NCBI GenBank assembly: GCA_016184105.1
Contig: JACPDI010000032.1
Location: forward strand, 19,433-83,432
Direction: 5' to 3'
Origin: Acidobacteriota bacterium
Lineage (GTDB): Bacteria > Acidobacteriota > Vicinamibacteria > Vicinamibacterales > 2-12-FULL-66-21
DNA: 64,000 bases
The first letter of the stretch is position 1; every line of letters starts with the position of its first letter. A program made the position numbers and the translations under genes. The notes below the pieces were generated by a model. The model made no database searches, was not told where the DNA came from, and saw only the letters and a program-made list of their open reading frames with translations. Below, piece by piece: positions 42,229 through 51,174 of the stretch.

Positions 42229-43719
42229 ATGGCCCCCACGTCCGCACCGACGCTCCCCACCCTGTCCCCCGCGCTGCTGCACATCGACGGCCGGACGCGC
42301 GAGGGGCGCGGCGCCGCGATCACGACGCGATGCCCGGCGACCGCGGAGCCGCTCGTCACGTTCCCGGCCGCGAGCGACGAGGATCTCGATGCGGCGATCG
42401 CGGCGGCGCGCCGGACGTTCGATGAGGGCACGTGGCGCGACGCCGCGCCGGAACGGCGCGCGGCGATCCTGTCCGACGCCGCCGACCGGCTCGCCGCGCG
42501 TCACGAGGAGCTCGTGCGGCTCATCGTCGCCGACAACGGCAAGACGCTCGGCGAGGCCGCCATCGACGTGCTCTCCGCGGTGGGGGTGCTCCGTGCGGCG
42601 GCGCAGCATGCGGGCCATCCCACCGTCACCGAGATGGGCGAGGAGCGAGGGGTCCGCAAGCAGATCCGGCGCGAGCCGATTGGCGTGGTCGCCGGCATTA
42701 CCCCGTTCAACGCCCCCATCGCGTTCACCGCGCTGAAGGCCGCGCCGGCGCTCGCCGCGGGCAACTCGGTCGTGCTCAAGCCGTCCGAGCGCGCGCCGCT
42801 CGCGCCGCTCGCCGTGTGCGAGGCGCTCGCCGCTGCCGGGGCGCCGGCCGGCGTCGTCAATCTCGTGCAGGGCGACACGGCCACCGCGGCCGCCCTCGCC
42901 GGCGATCCCCGCGTGGATCTCGTGTCGCTGACCGGCGGCACGCCGGCCGGCGAGGCGGTGATGCGCGCCGCCGCGCCGGCGATCAAGCGCGTCGTTCTCG
43001 AGCTTGGAGGCAAGTCGGCACACATCCTTCTTGAGGACGCGGATCTCGAGGCCGCGATTCCCGCCGTCGCGGGGGGCATCTTCAAGAACGCCGGCCAGCG
43101 CTGCCTGTCCGGCTCGCGGCTGCTGGTCGACGCGTCGATCGCCGACGAGGTCGAGGCGCGTATCGCGGCGTTCGCCGATCGCCTCATCGTCGGCGACCCG
43201 CTCGACCCGGCGACCCAAGTGGGCGCGATGATCGACGGCCGTGCCGTCGAGGACGTGGCGGCGTTTGTCGCGCGGGCGCGCGGCGACGGGCTCGCGGTCG
43301 CGGCCGGCGGGCGCCGTGTCGCCGAACTGGCTCCCGGCTCCTTCTTCCGCCCCACGGTGATGACCGGCGCGAACCGCGGCAGCCGCGCGGCGCAGGACGA
43401 AATCTTCGGTCCCGTCCTGACGGTGATCCGGGTGAACGGGCCGGAGGAGGCGGTCGCCGTCGCCAACGACAGCCGCTACGGCCTGGCGGCGGGCATCTGG
43501 TCGCGCGACGTCGATCGGGCCGCGGCGATGGCGCGGCGCATTCGCGCCGGGTACGTCTGGATCAACACCTACGCCGCCATCTTCGGCGACATGCCGTTCG
43601 GCGGCTTCAAGCGGTCGGGACTGGGGCGCGAAGGGGGCGTGGTCGGGTACGAGGCCTACACCGAGCTGAAGAGCGTCCTGGCGGACACGACCGGCGGGAC
43701 GACGGCGTTGCGATTCTGA
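42229..43719 (+). CDS. NAD(P)-dependent aldehyde dehydrogenase
   Basis: A 496-residue ALDH-superfamily enzyme. Landmarks: PIGVVAGITPFNAPIAFTAL with the active-site Asn, LKPSERAPLAPLAV (cofactor Lys), LVSLTGGTPAGEAV, LELGGKSAHILLEDADLE (general-base Glu), NAGQRCLSGSRLLVD (nucleophilic Cys) and EIFGPVLTVIRV. ALDHs oxidise an aldehyde to an acid; some methylmalonate-semialdehyde-type members make acyl-CoA, which would suit this CoA-rich island, but the family cannot be split here. GGAGAG ends 9 bp before the ATG at 42229; the earlier in-frame ATG at 42187 lies inside the operator palindrome and is unlikely. The paired divergent alcohol dehydrogenase suggests sequential alcohol-aldehyde-acid oxidation. 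Confidence 0.92.
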   Translation: MAPTSAPTLPTLSPALLHIDGRTREGRGAAITTRCPATAEPLVTFPAASDEDLDAAIAAARRTFDEGTWRDAAPERRAAILSDAADRLAARHEELVRLIVADNGKTLGEAAIDVLSAVGVLRAAAQHAGHPTVTEMGEERGVRKQIRREPIGVVAGITPFNAPIAFTALKAAPALAAGNSVVLKPSERAPLAPLAVCEALAAAGAPAGVVNLVQGDTATAAALAGDPRVDLVSLTGGTPAGEAVMRAAAPAIKRVVLELGGKSAHILLEDADLEAAIPAVAGGIFKNAGQRCLSGSRLLVDASIADEVEARIAAFADRLIVGDPLDPATQVGAMIDGRAVEDVAAFVARARGDGLAVAAGGRRVAELAPGSFFRPTVMTGANRGSRAAQDEIFGPVLTVIRVNGPEEAVAVANDSRYGLAAGIWSRDVDRAAAMARRIRAGYVWINTYAAIFGDMPFGGFKRSGLGREGGVVGYEAYTELKSVLADTTGGTTALRF

Positions 43720-43729
43720 CACGGCGGCC

Positions 43730-44926
43730 TCAGGCCGGCTCGCGGGTCGCCCCCGATTGCAGCATGGCCGCAATCGCGTCGTCATCGAGGCCGGCTTCGC
43801 GCAGCACCTCGCGGCTGTGCTCGCCGAGCCGCGGCGGCAGCCGGCGCACGTCGCCCGGAGAGACCGAGAACGACATCGGGATCCCCGGCATGTTCAGCCG
43901 CCCCTCGGTGGGATGCTCGAACTGCTGCCAGAAACCGGTCGCGACGAGGTGCTCGTCGGCGAGCAGATCGTCGAGCGAGTTGACGATCATGGTCGGCACG
44001 TTCGTGCGCCCGAGGATGTCGAGCCACTCGGCGGTCGTGCGCTGCTCGAGGATGCGGCCGGTCTCGGCGTAGACGTCGTCGATGTGCGCGAGGCGGAGAC
44101 TGAGCGTGGCGAACCGGGGATCGGCGCCGAGTTCCGGCCGCCCGGCGACCTCACAGAAGGAGCGCCAGTGCTCGTTGAGGTATGGCAGGACGGCCAGGTA
44201 GCCGTCCTTGGTGCGATAGGGGCGGCGATGGGGGCTGAGCAGACGCGTGTAGCCGACCGTGCCCTCGGCCGGCTCGAACACGCGCCCGAACAGGTGCTCT
44301 GCCATCACGTACGAGACGAGCGTCTCGTACATGGGCACTTCGATCTCCTGCCCCTCGCCGTGGCGCTCCCGGTGGAACAGCGCCGCGACGACCGCGCCGA
44401 CGACCGCGAGCGCGGTGGTCTTGTCGGCGACGATCGTCGGCAGGTAGCGCGGGTCCTCGCCGATCATCGTCGGCAGCATGGCGATGCCGCTCGCCGCCTG
44501 GATCGAATCGTCGTAGGCGGCGCGGTCGCGGTACGGGCCCCGGCGGCTGTACCCGTACGTGCCGCAGAAGACGATCGTCGGGTTGACGCGGCGGACGGCG
44601 TCGTAGTCGAGGCCGAGGCGTGTCAGCGCGGCCGGGCGGTAATTGTGGACGAGCACGTCGGCGCCGGCGGCCAGGCGCAGCAGCGCGTCGCGGCCGGCGG
44701 GCTGCTTGAGGTCGAGCACGACGCTCCGCTTGTTGCGGTTGCACGTCAGGAACAGCGCCGACATGCCGGCGTGGCGCGACGGCCCGAGCTGGCGGTTGCT
44801 GTCGCCGCCGGGGGGCTCGACCTTGATCACGTCGGCGCCCATGTCGCCGAGGATCTGGCAGGCCCACGGGCCCAGGACCACGCTGGTCAGCTCCAGCACG
44901 CGCACGCCGTCGAGGGGTCCCGCCAT
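43730..44926 (-). CDS. CaiB/BaiF-family CoA-transferase (class III), copy 2
   Basis: A 398-residue class III CoA-transferase. Features: LDGVRVLELTSVVLGPWACQ, GDMGADVIKVEPPGGDSNRQ, NRNKRSVVLDLKQPAGRDAL, VHNYRPAALTRLGLDYDAVR and a probable catalytic Asp in IVADKTTALAVVGAVVA. It is convergent with the aldehyde dehydrogenase (10-bp gap) and divergent from the amidohydrolase operon, sharing operator site f. Three separate CaiB proteins in the island imply at least two different acids activated with CoA, or a relay from a common donor such as succinyl-CoA. Which acids is not evident. Confidence 0.91.
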   Translation of the reverse strand: MAGPLDGVRVLELTSVVLGPWACQILGDMGADVIKVEPPGGDSNRQLGPSRHAGMSALFLTCNRNKRSVVLDLKQPAGRDALLRLAAGADVLVHNYRPAALTRLGLDYDAVRRVNPTIVFCGTYGYSRRGPYRDRAAYDDSIQAASGIAMLPTMIGEDPRYLPTIVADKTTALAVVGAVVAALFHRERHGEGQEIEVPMYETLVSYVMAEHLFGRVFEPAEGTVGYTRLLSPHRRPYRTKDGYLAVLPYLNEHWRSFCEVAGRPELGADPRFATLSLRLAHIDDVYAETGRILEQRTTAEWLDILGRTNVPTMIVNSLDDLLADEHLVATGFWQQFEHPTEGRLNMPGIPMSFSVSPGDVRRLPPRLGEHSREVLREAGLDDDAIAAMLQSGATREPA

Positions 44927-44971
44927 CGCTCACCCGTCCCAGGGCGCGGCGCCGCGGGGCGCGCGCCCATT

Positions 44972-44991
44972 TTGTACTGTTGTTATTACAA
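44972..44991. promoter_or_regulatory. Operator-like dyad, site f (divergent promoter)
   Basis: TTGTTATTACAA (44980-44991) has perfect TTGT/ACAA arms; TTGTA (44972) and TACAA (44987) form an overlapping outer dyad. It lies between the minus-strand CoA-transferase (start 44926) and the plus-strand amidohydrolase operon (start 45062). Confidence 0.6.
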
Positions 44992-45061
44992 CCTGTCTTG
45001 AAGTAGTCTAGGAGCCGATCGCGGGGCTGTCAAGCCAGACGCCCCCGCGCGGGAGTTGCGC

Positions 45062-45907
45062 ATGAGGGCCCTCGACATCGTCGTCAACCTGTGGACCAGC
45101 GATCTGACGAAGAACTATACGCCGAAGCTGAACGCGTTCTGGCAGAAGGTCAGCATCCTCGGCGAAACCGCCGCCGGCATCTCGCTCGAGGAGGAGATCC
45201 GGCGCATGGACGCCGCGCAGATCGACAAGGGGCTGCTCATCGCCACCACGGGCGGCTGGCAGGGATCGGACATCTTCTTTGAAAAACCGGTCGAGCGGAT
45301 CGCGGAAGTCGTCGCGGCGCATCCGCGGCGGTTCAAGGGGGTCGTCGGCATCAACGTCACGCACATCGTCCCCTGGCTCCGGCGCATGGAGATGGCGGTC
45401 AGGGAGTACGGGTTCGTCGGCGCGCACCTGTACCCGCACTGGTTCGGCGAGGCGCCGGACCACCGGCGCTACTACCCGTTCTACGCCAAGTGCGCGGAAC
45501 TCGGGATCCCGCTGCAGATCCAGGTGGGACACTCGGCGCAGCAGTTCCTGCCGACCGTCGCCCACCCGATGACGCTCGACCGCGTCGCCCTGGATTTCCC
45601 CGAGCTGACGATCATCGGGATCCACATCGGCTATCCGTGGACCGAAGAGATGATCTCGGTCGCGTGGAAGCATCCGAACGTGTTCGTCGGATGCGACGCG
45701 CACTCGCCGCGCTACTGGGACCCGTCGTTCGTCCGGTTCATCAACACGCGCGGCCAGGACAAGGTGCTCTTCGGCACCGACTGGCCGGTCATCGATTTCG
45801 AGCGCGCGCGGCGCGAGATCGACGAGCTGGATCTCCGCGAGCGCCCGAAGCAGAAGCTGCTGTGTGAAAACGCCGTCCGCGTCTACAAGCTCGAGCAGTG
45901 GGTCTGA
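45062..45907 (+). CDS. Amidohydrolase-2 family (ACMSD-like) metal hydrolase/decarboxylase
   Basis: A 281-residue amidohydrolase-2 TIM barrel. It starts MRALDIVVNLWTSDL rather than with the usual D-x-H-x-H, so that pair of metal ligands is missing or replaced. Other motifs are present: GAHLYPHWFG, IPLQIQVGHSAQQF, IIGIHIGYPWTEEM and the closing Asp in LFGTDWPVIDFERA. The family includes decarboxylases (ACMSD, resorcylate types) and lactone hydrolases acting without water-activating HxH in some branches. The ATG at 45062 has GGGAG 6 bp upstream; a TTG at 45056 is in frame. It opens the longest plus-strand operon, under site f, and could decarboxylate or hydrolyse an early intermediate. Confidence 0.85.
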   Translation: MRALDIVVNLWTSDLTKNYTPKLNAFWQKVSILGETAAGISLEEEIRRMDAAQIDKGLLIATTGGWQGSDIFFEKPVERIAEVVAAHPRRFKGVVGINVTHIVPWLRRMEMAVREYGFVGAHLYPHWFGEAPDHRRYYPFYAKCAELGIPLQIQVGHSAQQFLPTVAHPMTLDRVALDFPELTIIGIHIGYPWTEEMISVAWKHPNVFVGCDAHSPRYWDPSFVRFINTRGQDKVLFGTDWPVIDFERARREIDELDLRERPKQKLLCENAVRVYKLEQWV

Positions 45908-45939
45908 CGCACAACGGCTGCAGGAAGGATTGAGTCGAG

Positions 45940-46794
45940 ATGGGACGCCCTCATATCGAACCGCTCGTTGACACGGACGTGCCGCGCCGGTCGCTCCCGA
46001 TGCCCGGCTGGAAGAGCGGAGTCCAGGTACGCACGCTGAGCCTCGACCCGGTCAACGGCGCGTGCACCCAGATCGTCGAGTTCGGCGGCGGGTTCCGCCA
46101 GCCGGCCGGCTTCTCCACCAGCGAGTGGGAGCTGTTCGTCCTCGACGGCACCCTCCACGTCGGCGACGAGGTGCTCCGCAAGGATCATTACCTGTTCGTC
46201 CCGGCGGGACACCGCGTCGGCGCGATCTCGACCCGCGAGGGGTGCCGCGCGATCTGGTTCTTCAACGACCATTACCCCGACTGGGTCGCGGCCGAGGGGC
46301 ACCGCGACCGGTCGGTCGACACCGCGCTGTTCACGAGCGTGAACGCGAACGACACGGTGCGGTGGACGACCCCCTCCTTCGCGCCGCAGACCGAGCCGGG
46401 CATCTTCATCAAGCTGCTCCGCCTGGACGAGAAGACCGGCGCGTTCACCGGGCTCTACAACATGTGCCCCGGCTTCTGGCAGGACAACGTGTCCTTCCAC
46501 GACTGCATGGAGGAGGCGTACCACATCTGGGGCGAGTCGTGGATGCTGCAGTTCGGCTACCTGCCGACCGGCGGCTACTTCTATCGCCCGCCGTACATCA
46601 ACCACGGCCCGTTCCGCTGCGAGTACGGCACGTACGCAATCTTCCGGACGGACAGCTGGCTGGTGAACCACTTCAACTGGAATCCGTTCACCACGCCCGA
46701 CGAATGCCGCGTCAACGTGATCGAGACGATGCGGAAGCGTCAACCGGATCTCATGAAGTGGGTGTTCTTGCATGCCGGCGAGTTCATCCCGTAA
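45940..46794 (+). CDS. Bicupin-like protein
   Basis: A 284-residue protein with two cupin-like halves. The first (about 25-125) has FSTSEWELFVLDGTLHVGDE and DHYLFVPAGHRVGAIST, matching the spacing of cupin motifs 1 and 2, with Glu and His as possible metal ligands. The second (about 165-270) has EEAYHIWGESWML and FYRPPYINHGPFRCEYGTYA, again with Glu and His. Bicupins include dioxygenases, isomerases and decarboxylases; similar DUF4437-like proteins are uncharacterised. Position 32 bp after the amidohydrolase and 13 bp before a CoA-transferase makes it a pathway enzyme. Oxidative opening or isomerisation of a ring or keto acid would fit, but no reaction can be assigned. Confidence 0.8.
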   Translation: MGRPHIEPLVDTDVPRRSLPMPGWKSGVQVRTLSLDPVNGACTQIVEFGGGFRQPAGFSTSEWELFVLDGTLHVGDEVLRKDHYLFVPAGHRVGAISTREGCRAIWFFNDHYPDWVAAEGHRDRSVDTALFTSVNANDTVRWTTPSFAPQTEPGIFIKLLRLDEKTGAFTGLYNMCPGFWQDNVSFHDCMEEAYHIWGESWMLQFGYLPTGGYFYRPPYINHGPFRCEYGTYAIFRTDSWLVNHFNWNPFTTPDECRVNVIETMRKRQPDLMKWVFLHAGEFIP

Positions 46795-46807
46795 CGGAGA
46801 CCCTTCG

Positions 46808-48007
46808 ATGGCACAACAGCCACGCGGCGCCCTGGCCGGGCTGCGCGTGATCGACGCCGCAACGTTGTTCGCCGGACCGCTGGCGGCGACCCTGCTCGGC
46901 GACTTCGGCGCCGACGTGATCAAAGTGGAGCACCCCCGCGGGGACCCCGTGCGCACGCATGGGCCGCAGAAGAACGGCGTCCCGCTCTGGTGGAAGATGG
47001 TCGGCCGCAACAAGCACGCGGCCACGCTCAACCTCGGCGCCGCCGAGGGCCAGAAGCTGATGCGCCGCCTCGCGGCGGACGCCGACGTCCTGATCGAGAG
47101 CTTCCGCCCCGGCACGCTCGAACGGTGGAATCTCGGCCCCGACGTCCTCCACGAGATCAACCCGCGGCTCGTGCTGGCGCGCGTCACCGGGTTCGGCCAG
47201 TTCGGGCCGTACCGATCGCGCCCCGGCTTCGGCACGCTCGCCGAGGCGATGAGCGGCTTTGCCGCCATGACCGGCGAGCCGGACGGCCCGCCGACGCTGC
47301 CCCCCTTCGGCCTCGCCGACGGCATCACCGCCCTGGCGACGACGGCCGCCGTGATGTTTGCGCTCGAGGCGCGCCATCGCACCGGGCGGGGACAGGTGAT
47401 CGACATGGCGATCATCGAGCCGATCCTGACGATCCTCGGGCCGCAGCCGATCTGGTTCGATCAGCTCGGCCTCGTGCAGGAGCGCCGCGGCAACCGCTCC
47501 GTCAACAACGCGCCGCGCAACACGTACCGCACCAGGGAGGGGCGGTGGGTCGCGATCTCCACCTCCGCCCAGAACATCGCCGAGCGCGTGATGCGGCTGG
47601 TGGGCCACCCCGAGGTGATCGACCAGCCGTGGTTCCGCTCCGGGGCCGAGCGCGCGCTCCACGCCGACGAGCTCGACGCGATGGTGGGCAGCTGGATCGC
47701 CGAGCGGTCCTTCGAGGAGGTCTCGTCCGCGTTCGAGGGAGCGGAGGCGGCTGTGGCGCCGATCTACGACATCCGCCACATCATGGAGGACCCGCAGTAC
47801 CAGGCGCTCCGCACCATCGTCGCCGTCGAGGACGGCGAGCTTGGCCCCGTGAAGATGCAGAACGTGATGTTCCGCCTGTCGGACACGCCCGGGGCCATCC
47901 GCTGGGCCGGGCGTCCGCTCGGGGCCGACAACGACTACGTGTACGGGGAGCTGCTCGGCCTGCCCGCCGGCGAGCGCGACGCGCTGAAGGCCCGGGGCGT
48001 CATATGA
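46808..48007 (+). CDS. CaiB/BaiF-family CoA-transferase (class III), copy 3
   Basis: A 399-residue class III CoA-transferase: LAGLRVIDAATLFAGPLAAT, GDFGADVIKVEHPRGDPVRT, IESFRPGTLERWNLGPDVLH and a candidate catalytic Asp in FGLADGITALATTAAV. The ATG at 46808 follows GGAGA by 7 bp. Its stop overlaps the start of the CitE-like lyase (ATGA), and such a CoA-transferase/CitE pair typifies pathways that activate a C4-C5 hydroxy or dicarboxylic acid and then split its CoA ester, as in itaconate, citramalate or methylaspartate metabolism. That pairing is the best clue to the chemistry here, though it stays inference. Confidence 0.91.
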   Translation: MAQQPRGALAGLRVIDAATLFAGPLAATLLGDFGADVIKVEHPRGDPVRTHGPQKNGVPLWWKMVGRNKHAATLNLGAAEGQKLMRRLAADADVLIESFRPGTLERWNLGPDVLHEINPRLVLARVTGFGQFGPYRSRPGFGTLAEAMSGFAAMTGEPDGPPTLPPFGLADGITALATTAAVMFALEARHRTGRGQVIDMAIIEPILTILGPQPIWFDQLGLVQERRGNRSVNNAPRNTYRTREGRWVAISTSAQNIAERVMRLVGHPEVIDQPWFRSGAERALHADELDAMVGSWIAERSFEEVSSAFEGAEAAVAPIYDIRHIMEDPQYQALRTIVAVEDGELGPVKMQNVMFRLSDTPGAIRWAGRPLGADNDYVYGELLGLPAGERDALKARGVI

Positions 48008-48918
48008 CCGAACAGCCCGCACGCCTGATCCGCTCGCACCTCTTCGCGCCGGGACACAGCACGCGGCTGCTGGCGAAGGTCTTCCTGGCCGGCGCCGACG
48101 CGGTGGTGCTCGACCTCGAGGACGCGGTGCCCGCGGCGGAAAAGGGGGCCGCGCGCCGCGCCGTCAGCGCCGCGCTGGCGGACCGCACGTCGGCGGAACC
48201 GCCGCTCGTGTTCGTGCGGATCAACGGTCTCGAGACCTCCTGGTGGGAGGCGGATCTCGACGCGATCGTCCAGCCCGGGCTCGACGGGATCAGGATTTCG
48301 AAGGCGCAGTCGGCCGCCGACGTGGAGCGCGTGGCGACCGTCCTCGATCGACTGGAGCCCGCGCGCGGCCTTGCGGCGGGACGGCTCGCGATCGTGCCCA
48401 CGATCGAGAGCGCCGCGGGCGTGCTCCACGCCGCCGAGATCGCCGCGGGCCCCCGGGTCCGCGCGCTGTCGTTCGGCGCCACCGACTTCGCCCGTGACCT
48501 CGGCGCGCAACCGGGGCCCGACGATCTGGAGACGCTCTTCGCGCGGTCGGCGCTGGTGGTCGCCTCACGGGCCGCCTCGATCGATCCGCCGATCGCCTCC
48601 GTGTACACGCACCTCAGCGACGACGCCGGCTTGCGCCGGTCCTGCGAGGCGGCGCGGCGCCTGGGGTTCTTCGGGCGCTCCTGCATCCACCCGTCGCAGC
48701 TCGCGATCGTGCACGAGGTGTTCACACCGTCGGCCGAGGATGTCGCGCGCGCCCGCGCGATCGTGTCGGCCGCCGCCGATGCCGCCGAGCGCGGCGTCGG
48801 CGCGTTCGTCACCGCCGAGGGGGAATTCGTGGACCGCGCCGTCGTCGATCGCGCGCGCGCCGTCCTGGCCCGCGCCGTCGCCGGCAACCCCACAGGGCCC
48901 CAGGAGCCAGCCTCATGA
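48004..48918 (+). CDS. HpcH/HpaI-CitE family CoA-ester lyase
   Basis: A 304-residue CitE-like aldolase. Segments: SHLFAPGHSTRLLAKVFLAG, AVVLDLEDAVPAAEK (metal-binding Glu/Asp), VFVRINGLETSWWEADLDAI (conserved Arg), GIRISKAQS, IVPTIESAAGVLHA (metal-binding Glu) and FGATDFARDLG (metal-binding Asp). The C-terminal FGRSCIHPSQLAIVHEVFTP is typical. It should cleave a beta-hydroxyacyl-CoA such as malyl- or citramalyl-CoA into acetyl-CoA and an oxo acid. ATGA overlaps at both ends couple it to the CoA-transferase and the cyclase. All key residues are intact. Confidence 0.91.
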   Translation: MTEQPARLIRSHLFAPGHSTRLLAKVFLAGADAVVLDLEDAVPAAEKGAARRAVSAALADRTSAEPPLVFVRINGLETSWWEADLDAIVQPGLDGIRISKAQSAADVERVATVLDRLEPARGLAAGRLAIVPTIESAAGVLHAAEIAAGPRVRALSFGATDFARDLGAQPGPDDLETLFARSALVVASRAASIDPPIASVYTHLSDDAGLRRSCEAARRLGFFGRSCIHPSQLAIVHEVFTPSAEDVARARAIVSAAADAAERGVGAFVTAEGEFVDRAVVDRARAVLARAVAGNPTGPQEPAS

Positions 48919-49727
48919 TCGAGACCGCCCCGTCCTTGTGGCGCATCGCGCAATCCGCCCGGGTGTTCGACCTGGCCCAGCCGCTCGAGCCGCTGATGCC
49001 GGTGTCGCCGAACCATCCCGGCTTCAAGATGTCGCTGATGCGCCGTCACGGCGATGTCGTGCGCGCCGACGGCGGATCGGCCGCCAACGAAATGATCGTG
49101 ATCGGCGGGCACACCGGCACGCACGTCGACGCGCTGTGCCACGTGTCGCACCAGGGGCGGCTGTTCGGCGGCGTCGATGCCGGCGAGGCGCAACGAGGCG
49201 GCCGCTTCACGGCGCTCGGCATCGAGACGATGGCGCCCGTCGTGTGCCGCGGGGTGCTGCTCGATATCGCGGCGCTGCGGGGCGTCGACGTGCTGCCACC
49301 GGGACAGCCGATCACCGCCGACGATCTCGAGGCCGCCTGCCGCCGGCAGCGGCTGCAGGTGCGAGAGGGAGACGCGGTCCTGATCCGTTCGGGGTGGGCG
49401 CAGCACTGGTCGGACCCGCAGCGGTTCATCGGGCACGCGGCGGGCGTCCCCGGGCCGGACGAGGGGGCCGCGCTCTGGCTGGCCCAGCGCCGCATCCGGA
49501 TCACCGGCGCCGAGACGATCGCGTACGAATGCATCCCGCCGGGGCGCGGTCACGCGCTCCTGCCGGTCCATCGCGTGCTCCTCGTGGAGTCCGGCATCCC
49601 GATCATCGAGGTGCTCGACCTGACCGCCGTCGCGGCGCAGGGGGTGCACGAGTTCCTGTTTGTGATGGCCCCGCTCAGGATTGCCGGCGCGACCGGCAGC
49701 CCGGTGCGGCCGCTGGCGGTGGCATGA
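48915..49727 (+). CDS. Cyclase/arylformamidase-like (KynB-type) metal hydrolase
   Basis: A 270-residue protein of the putative cyclase family. The zinc-site signature HGGTHxDxxxH appears as GGHTGTHVDALCHVSH, followed by the usual IAALRGVDVL, GDAVLIRSGWAQHW and PGPDEGAALWLAQRRI. Family members hydrolyse N-formylkynurenine or isatin, or open and close amide-like rings. Here an amide or lactam hydrolysis step would fit with the hydantoinase and HyuAB in the same island. It is translationally coupled on both sides by 4-bp overlaps. Confidence 0.88.
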   Translation: MIETAPSLWRIAQSARVFDLAQPLEPLMPVSPNHPGFKMSLMRRHGDVVRADGGSAANEMIVIGGHTGTHVDALCHVSHQGRLFGGVDAGEAQRGGRFTALGIETMAPVVCRGVLLDIAALRGVDVLPPGQPITADDLEAACRRQRLQVREGDAVLIRSGWAQHWSDPQRFIGHAAGVPGPDEGAALWLAQRRIRITGAETIAYECIPPGRGHALLPVHRVLLVESGIPIIEVLDLTAVAAQGVHEFLFVMAPLRIAGATGSPVRPLAVA

Positions 49728-51148
49728 CGAGCGCGCCGACACCCCTCGAGCAGCTCGCGGCCTTCGTCGCCGGCGTCACCTACGAGCGCCTCCCGGCGGA
49801 CGTCGTGCTCAGCGTGAAGCACCGCGTGCTCGACACGGTCGGGCTCTGCCTGGCGGCCACGCCGCTCGACACCAGCGTGCAGGCCGTGCGTCTGGCGCGG
49901 GCGTGGGGCGGCCCGCCGCAGGCGGCGGTGATCGGTCATGACGACCGGCTCGCCGCGAGCGGCGCCGCATTCGCCAACGGCGTGCTGGCGCACTCGCTCG
50001 ATTTCGACGACACGCACCTGCCCTCCGTGCTGCACCCGAGCGCGTCCATCGTGCCCGCGGTGATCGCGGCCGCCGAGGAGACCGCCGCCCCGCCGTCGGC
50101 CGCCATCGCGGCGGCGGCCGCCGCCTACGAGGTGTGCATCCGGACGGGGATGGCGGCCTACGACCGCGCGCTCGGCAATTCGGTGTTTTTCGAGCGCGGG
50201 TGGCACGCGACCTCGATTTGCGGAACGCTGGCCGCCGCCGCCGCGGCGGCGAAGCTCTACGGGCTGAGCGCGGCCGGAATCGGCCACGCGATCGCCATTG
50301 CCGCGTCCACGAGCGCGGGCATCATCGAAGCGAACCGCGCGGGAGGGTCGGTCAAACGGTTGCACTGCGGGTGGGCGGCACACGCGGGGCTGATTGCCGC
50401 GCAAGCCGCGCGCGCCGGATTCACCGGGCCCGCGTCGGTGTTCGAGGGGCGGTTTGGTTTCTACCAGGCGTTCTGCGGCGGGATCGCCGCACCCGAGGAG
50501 CTGACGCGCGGCCTGGGTGCGAGCTGGTGCGTGCCGGACGTGTTCTACAAGCCGTACCCCGCGAACCACTTCACCCACGCCGGCATCGACGCGGCGCTCT
50601 GCGTCCGCCGGCAGATCGCCAGCTCCGACGAGGTCGTCGACGCGGAGCTGGCCGTGGCCACCCCCACGCTGCGCACGATCGCGGAGCCGCGCGAATCCAA
50701 GATTCGGCCGCAGTCGGGGTATCATGCGCAATTCAGCGGTCCGTTCACCGTGGCGGCGGCGCTGCTGGGAGGCGGCGGGCTGGGGCTGTGGCTCGATGAT
50801 TTCACCGACGCCCACGTTCGCGATCCGCGCTACCAGGCGCTCGCCGCGCGCGTTCGCTGCATCGCAAGCGCCGAATGTGACGCCATCTTCCCGAACCAGT
50901 TTCCCGCCGTGCTCACCGTCACGCTGGCCGACGGGCGGCGGATCGTGGAGAAGGTGCTCGCCAACCGCGGCGGTCCCGGCAACCCGCTGAGCGAGGCGGA
51001 GCTGACGGCGAAGTTCCGCGCGAACGCCGGCCGTGCGCTCGACGAGGCGGCGGCCGTGCGGCTGGCGAACGCCATCGTGACGCTCGAAGCGCGTCCGCTG
51101 GAGGACACGCTGTCGCTCGCGCGGCCGAGTCCCGCCGCGCGGGTCTGA
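49724..51148 (+). CDS. MmgE/PrpD family dehydratase
   Basis: A 474-residue MmgE/PrpD protein. Typical segments: VVLSVKHRVLDTVGLCLAAT, VLAHSLDFDDTHLPSVLHPS (the conserved active-site loop), NSVFFERGWHATSICGTLAA, FGFYQAFCGG and PYPANHFTHAGIDAAL. Members dehydrate 2-methylcitrate, isomerise CoA-free tricarboxylates, or decarboxylate cis-aconitate to itaconate. With the CoA-transferase/CitE pair directly upstream, dehydration or decarboxylation of a branched hydroxy-acid is plausible. Start overlaps the cyclase stop (ATGA). The family is firm, the substrate is not. Confidence 0.91.
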   Translation: MTSAPTPLEQLAAFVAGVTYERLPADVVLSVKHRVLDTVGLCLAATPLDTSVQAVRLARAWGGPPQAAVIGHDDRLAASGAAFANGVLAHSLDFDDTHLPSVLHPSASIVPAVIAAAEETAAPPSAAIAAAAAAYEVCIRTGMAAYDRALGNSVFFERGWHATSICGTLAAAAAAAKLYGLSAAGIGHAIAIAASTSAGIIEANRAGGSVKRLHCGWAAHAGLIAAQAARAGFTGPASVFEGRFGFYQAFCGGIAAPEELTRGLGASWCVPDVFYKPYPANHFTHAGIDAALCVRRQIASSDEVVDAELAVATPTLRTIAEPRESKIRPQSGYHAQFSGPFTVAAALLGGGGLGLWLDDFTDAHVRDPRYQALAARVRCIASAECDAIFPNQFPAVLTVTLADGRRIVEKVLANRGGPGNPLSEAELTAKFRANAGRALDEAAAVRLANAIVTLEARPLEDTLSLARPSPAARV

Positions 51149-51174
51149 CGCTGACTGTGACAGAGGATCAAGCT

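Noticed and set aside
48000-49742. 580-codon open frame on the minus strand
   Set aside because: Antisense to the CitE-like and cyclase genes, which are joined by an ATGA overlap and have intact active-site motifs.
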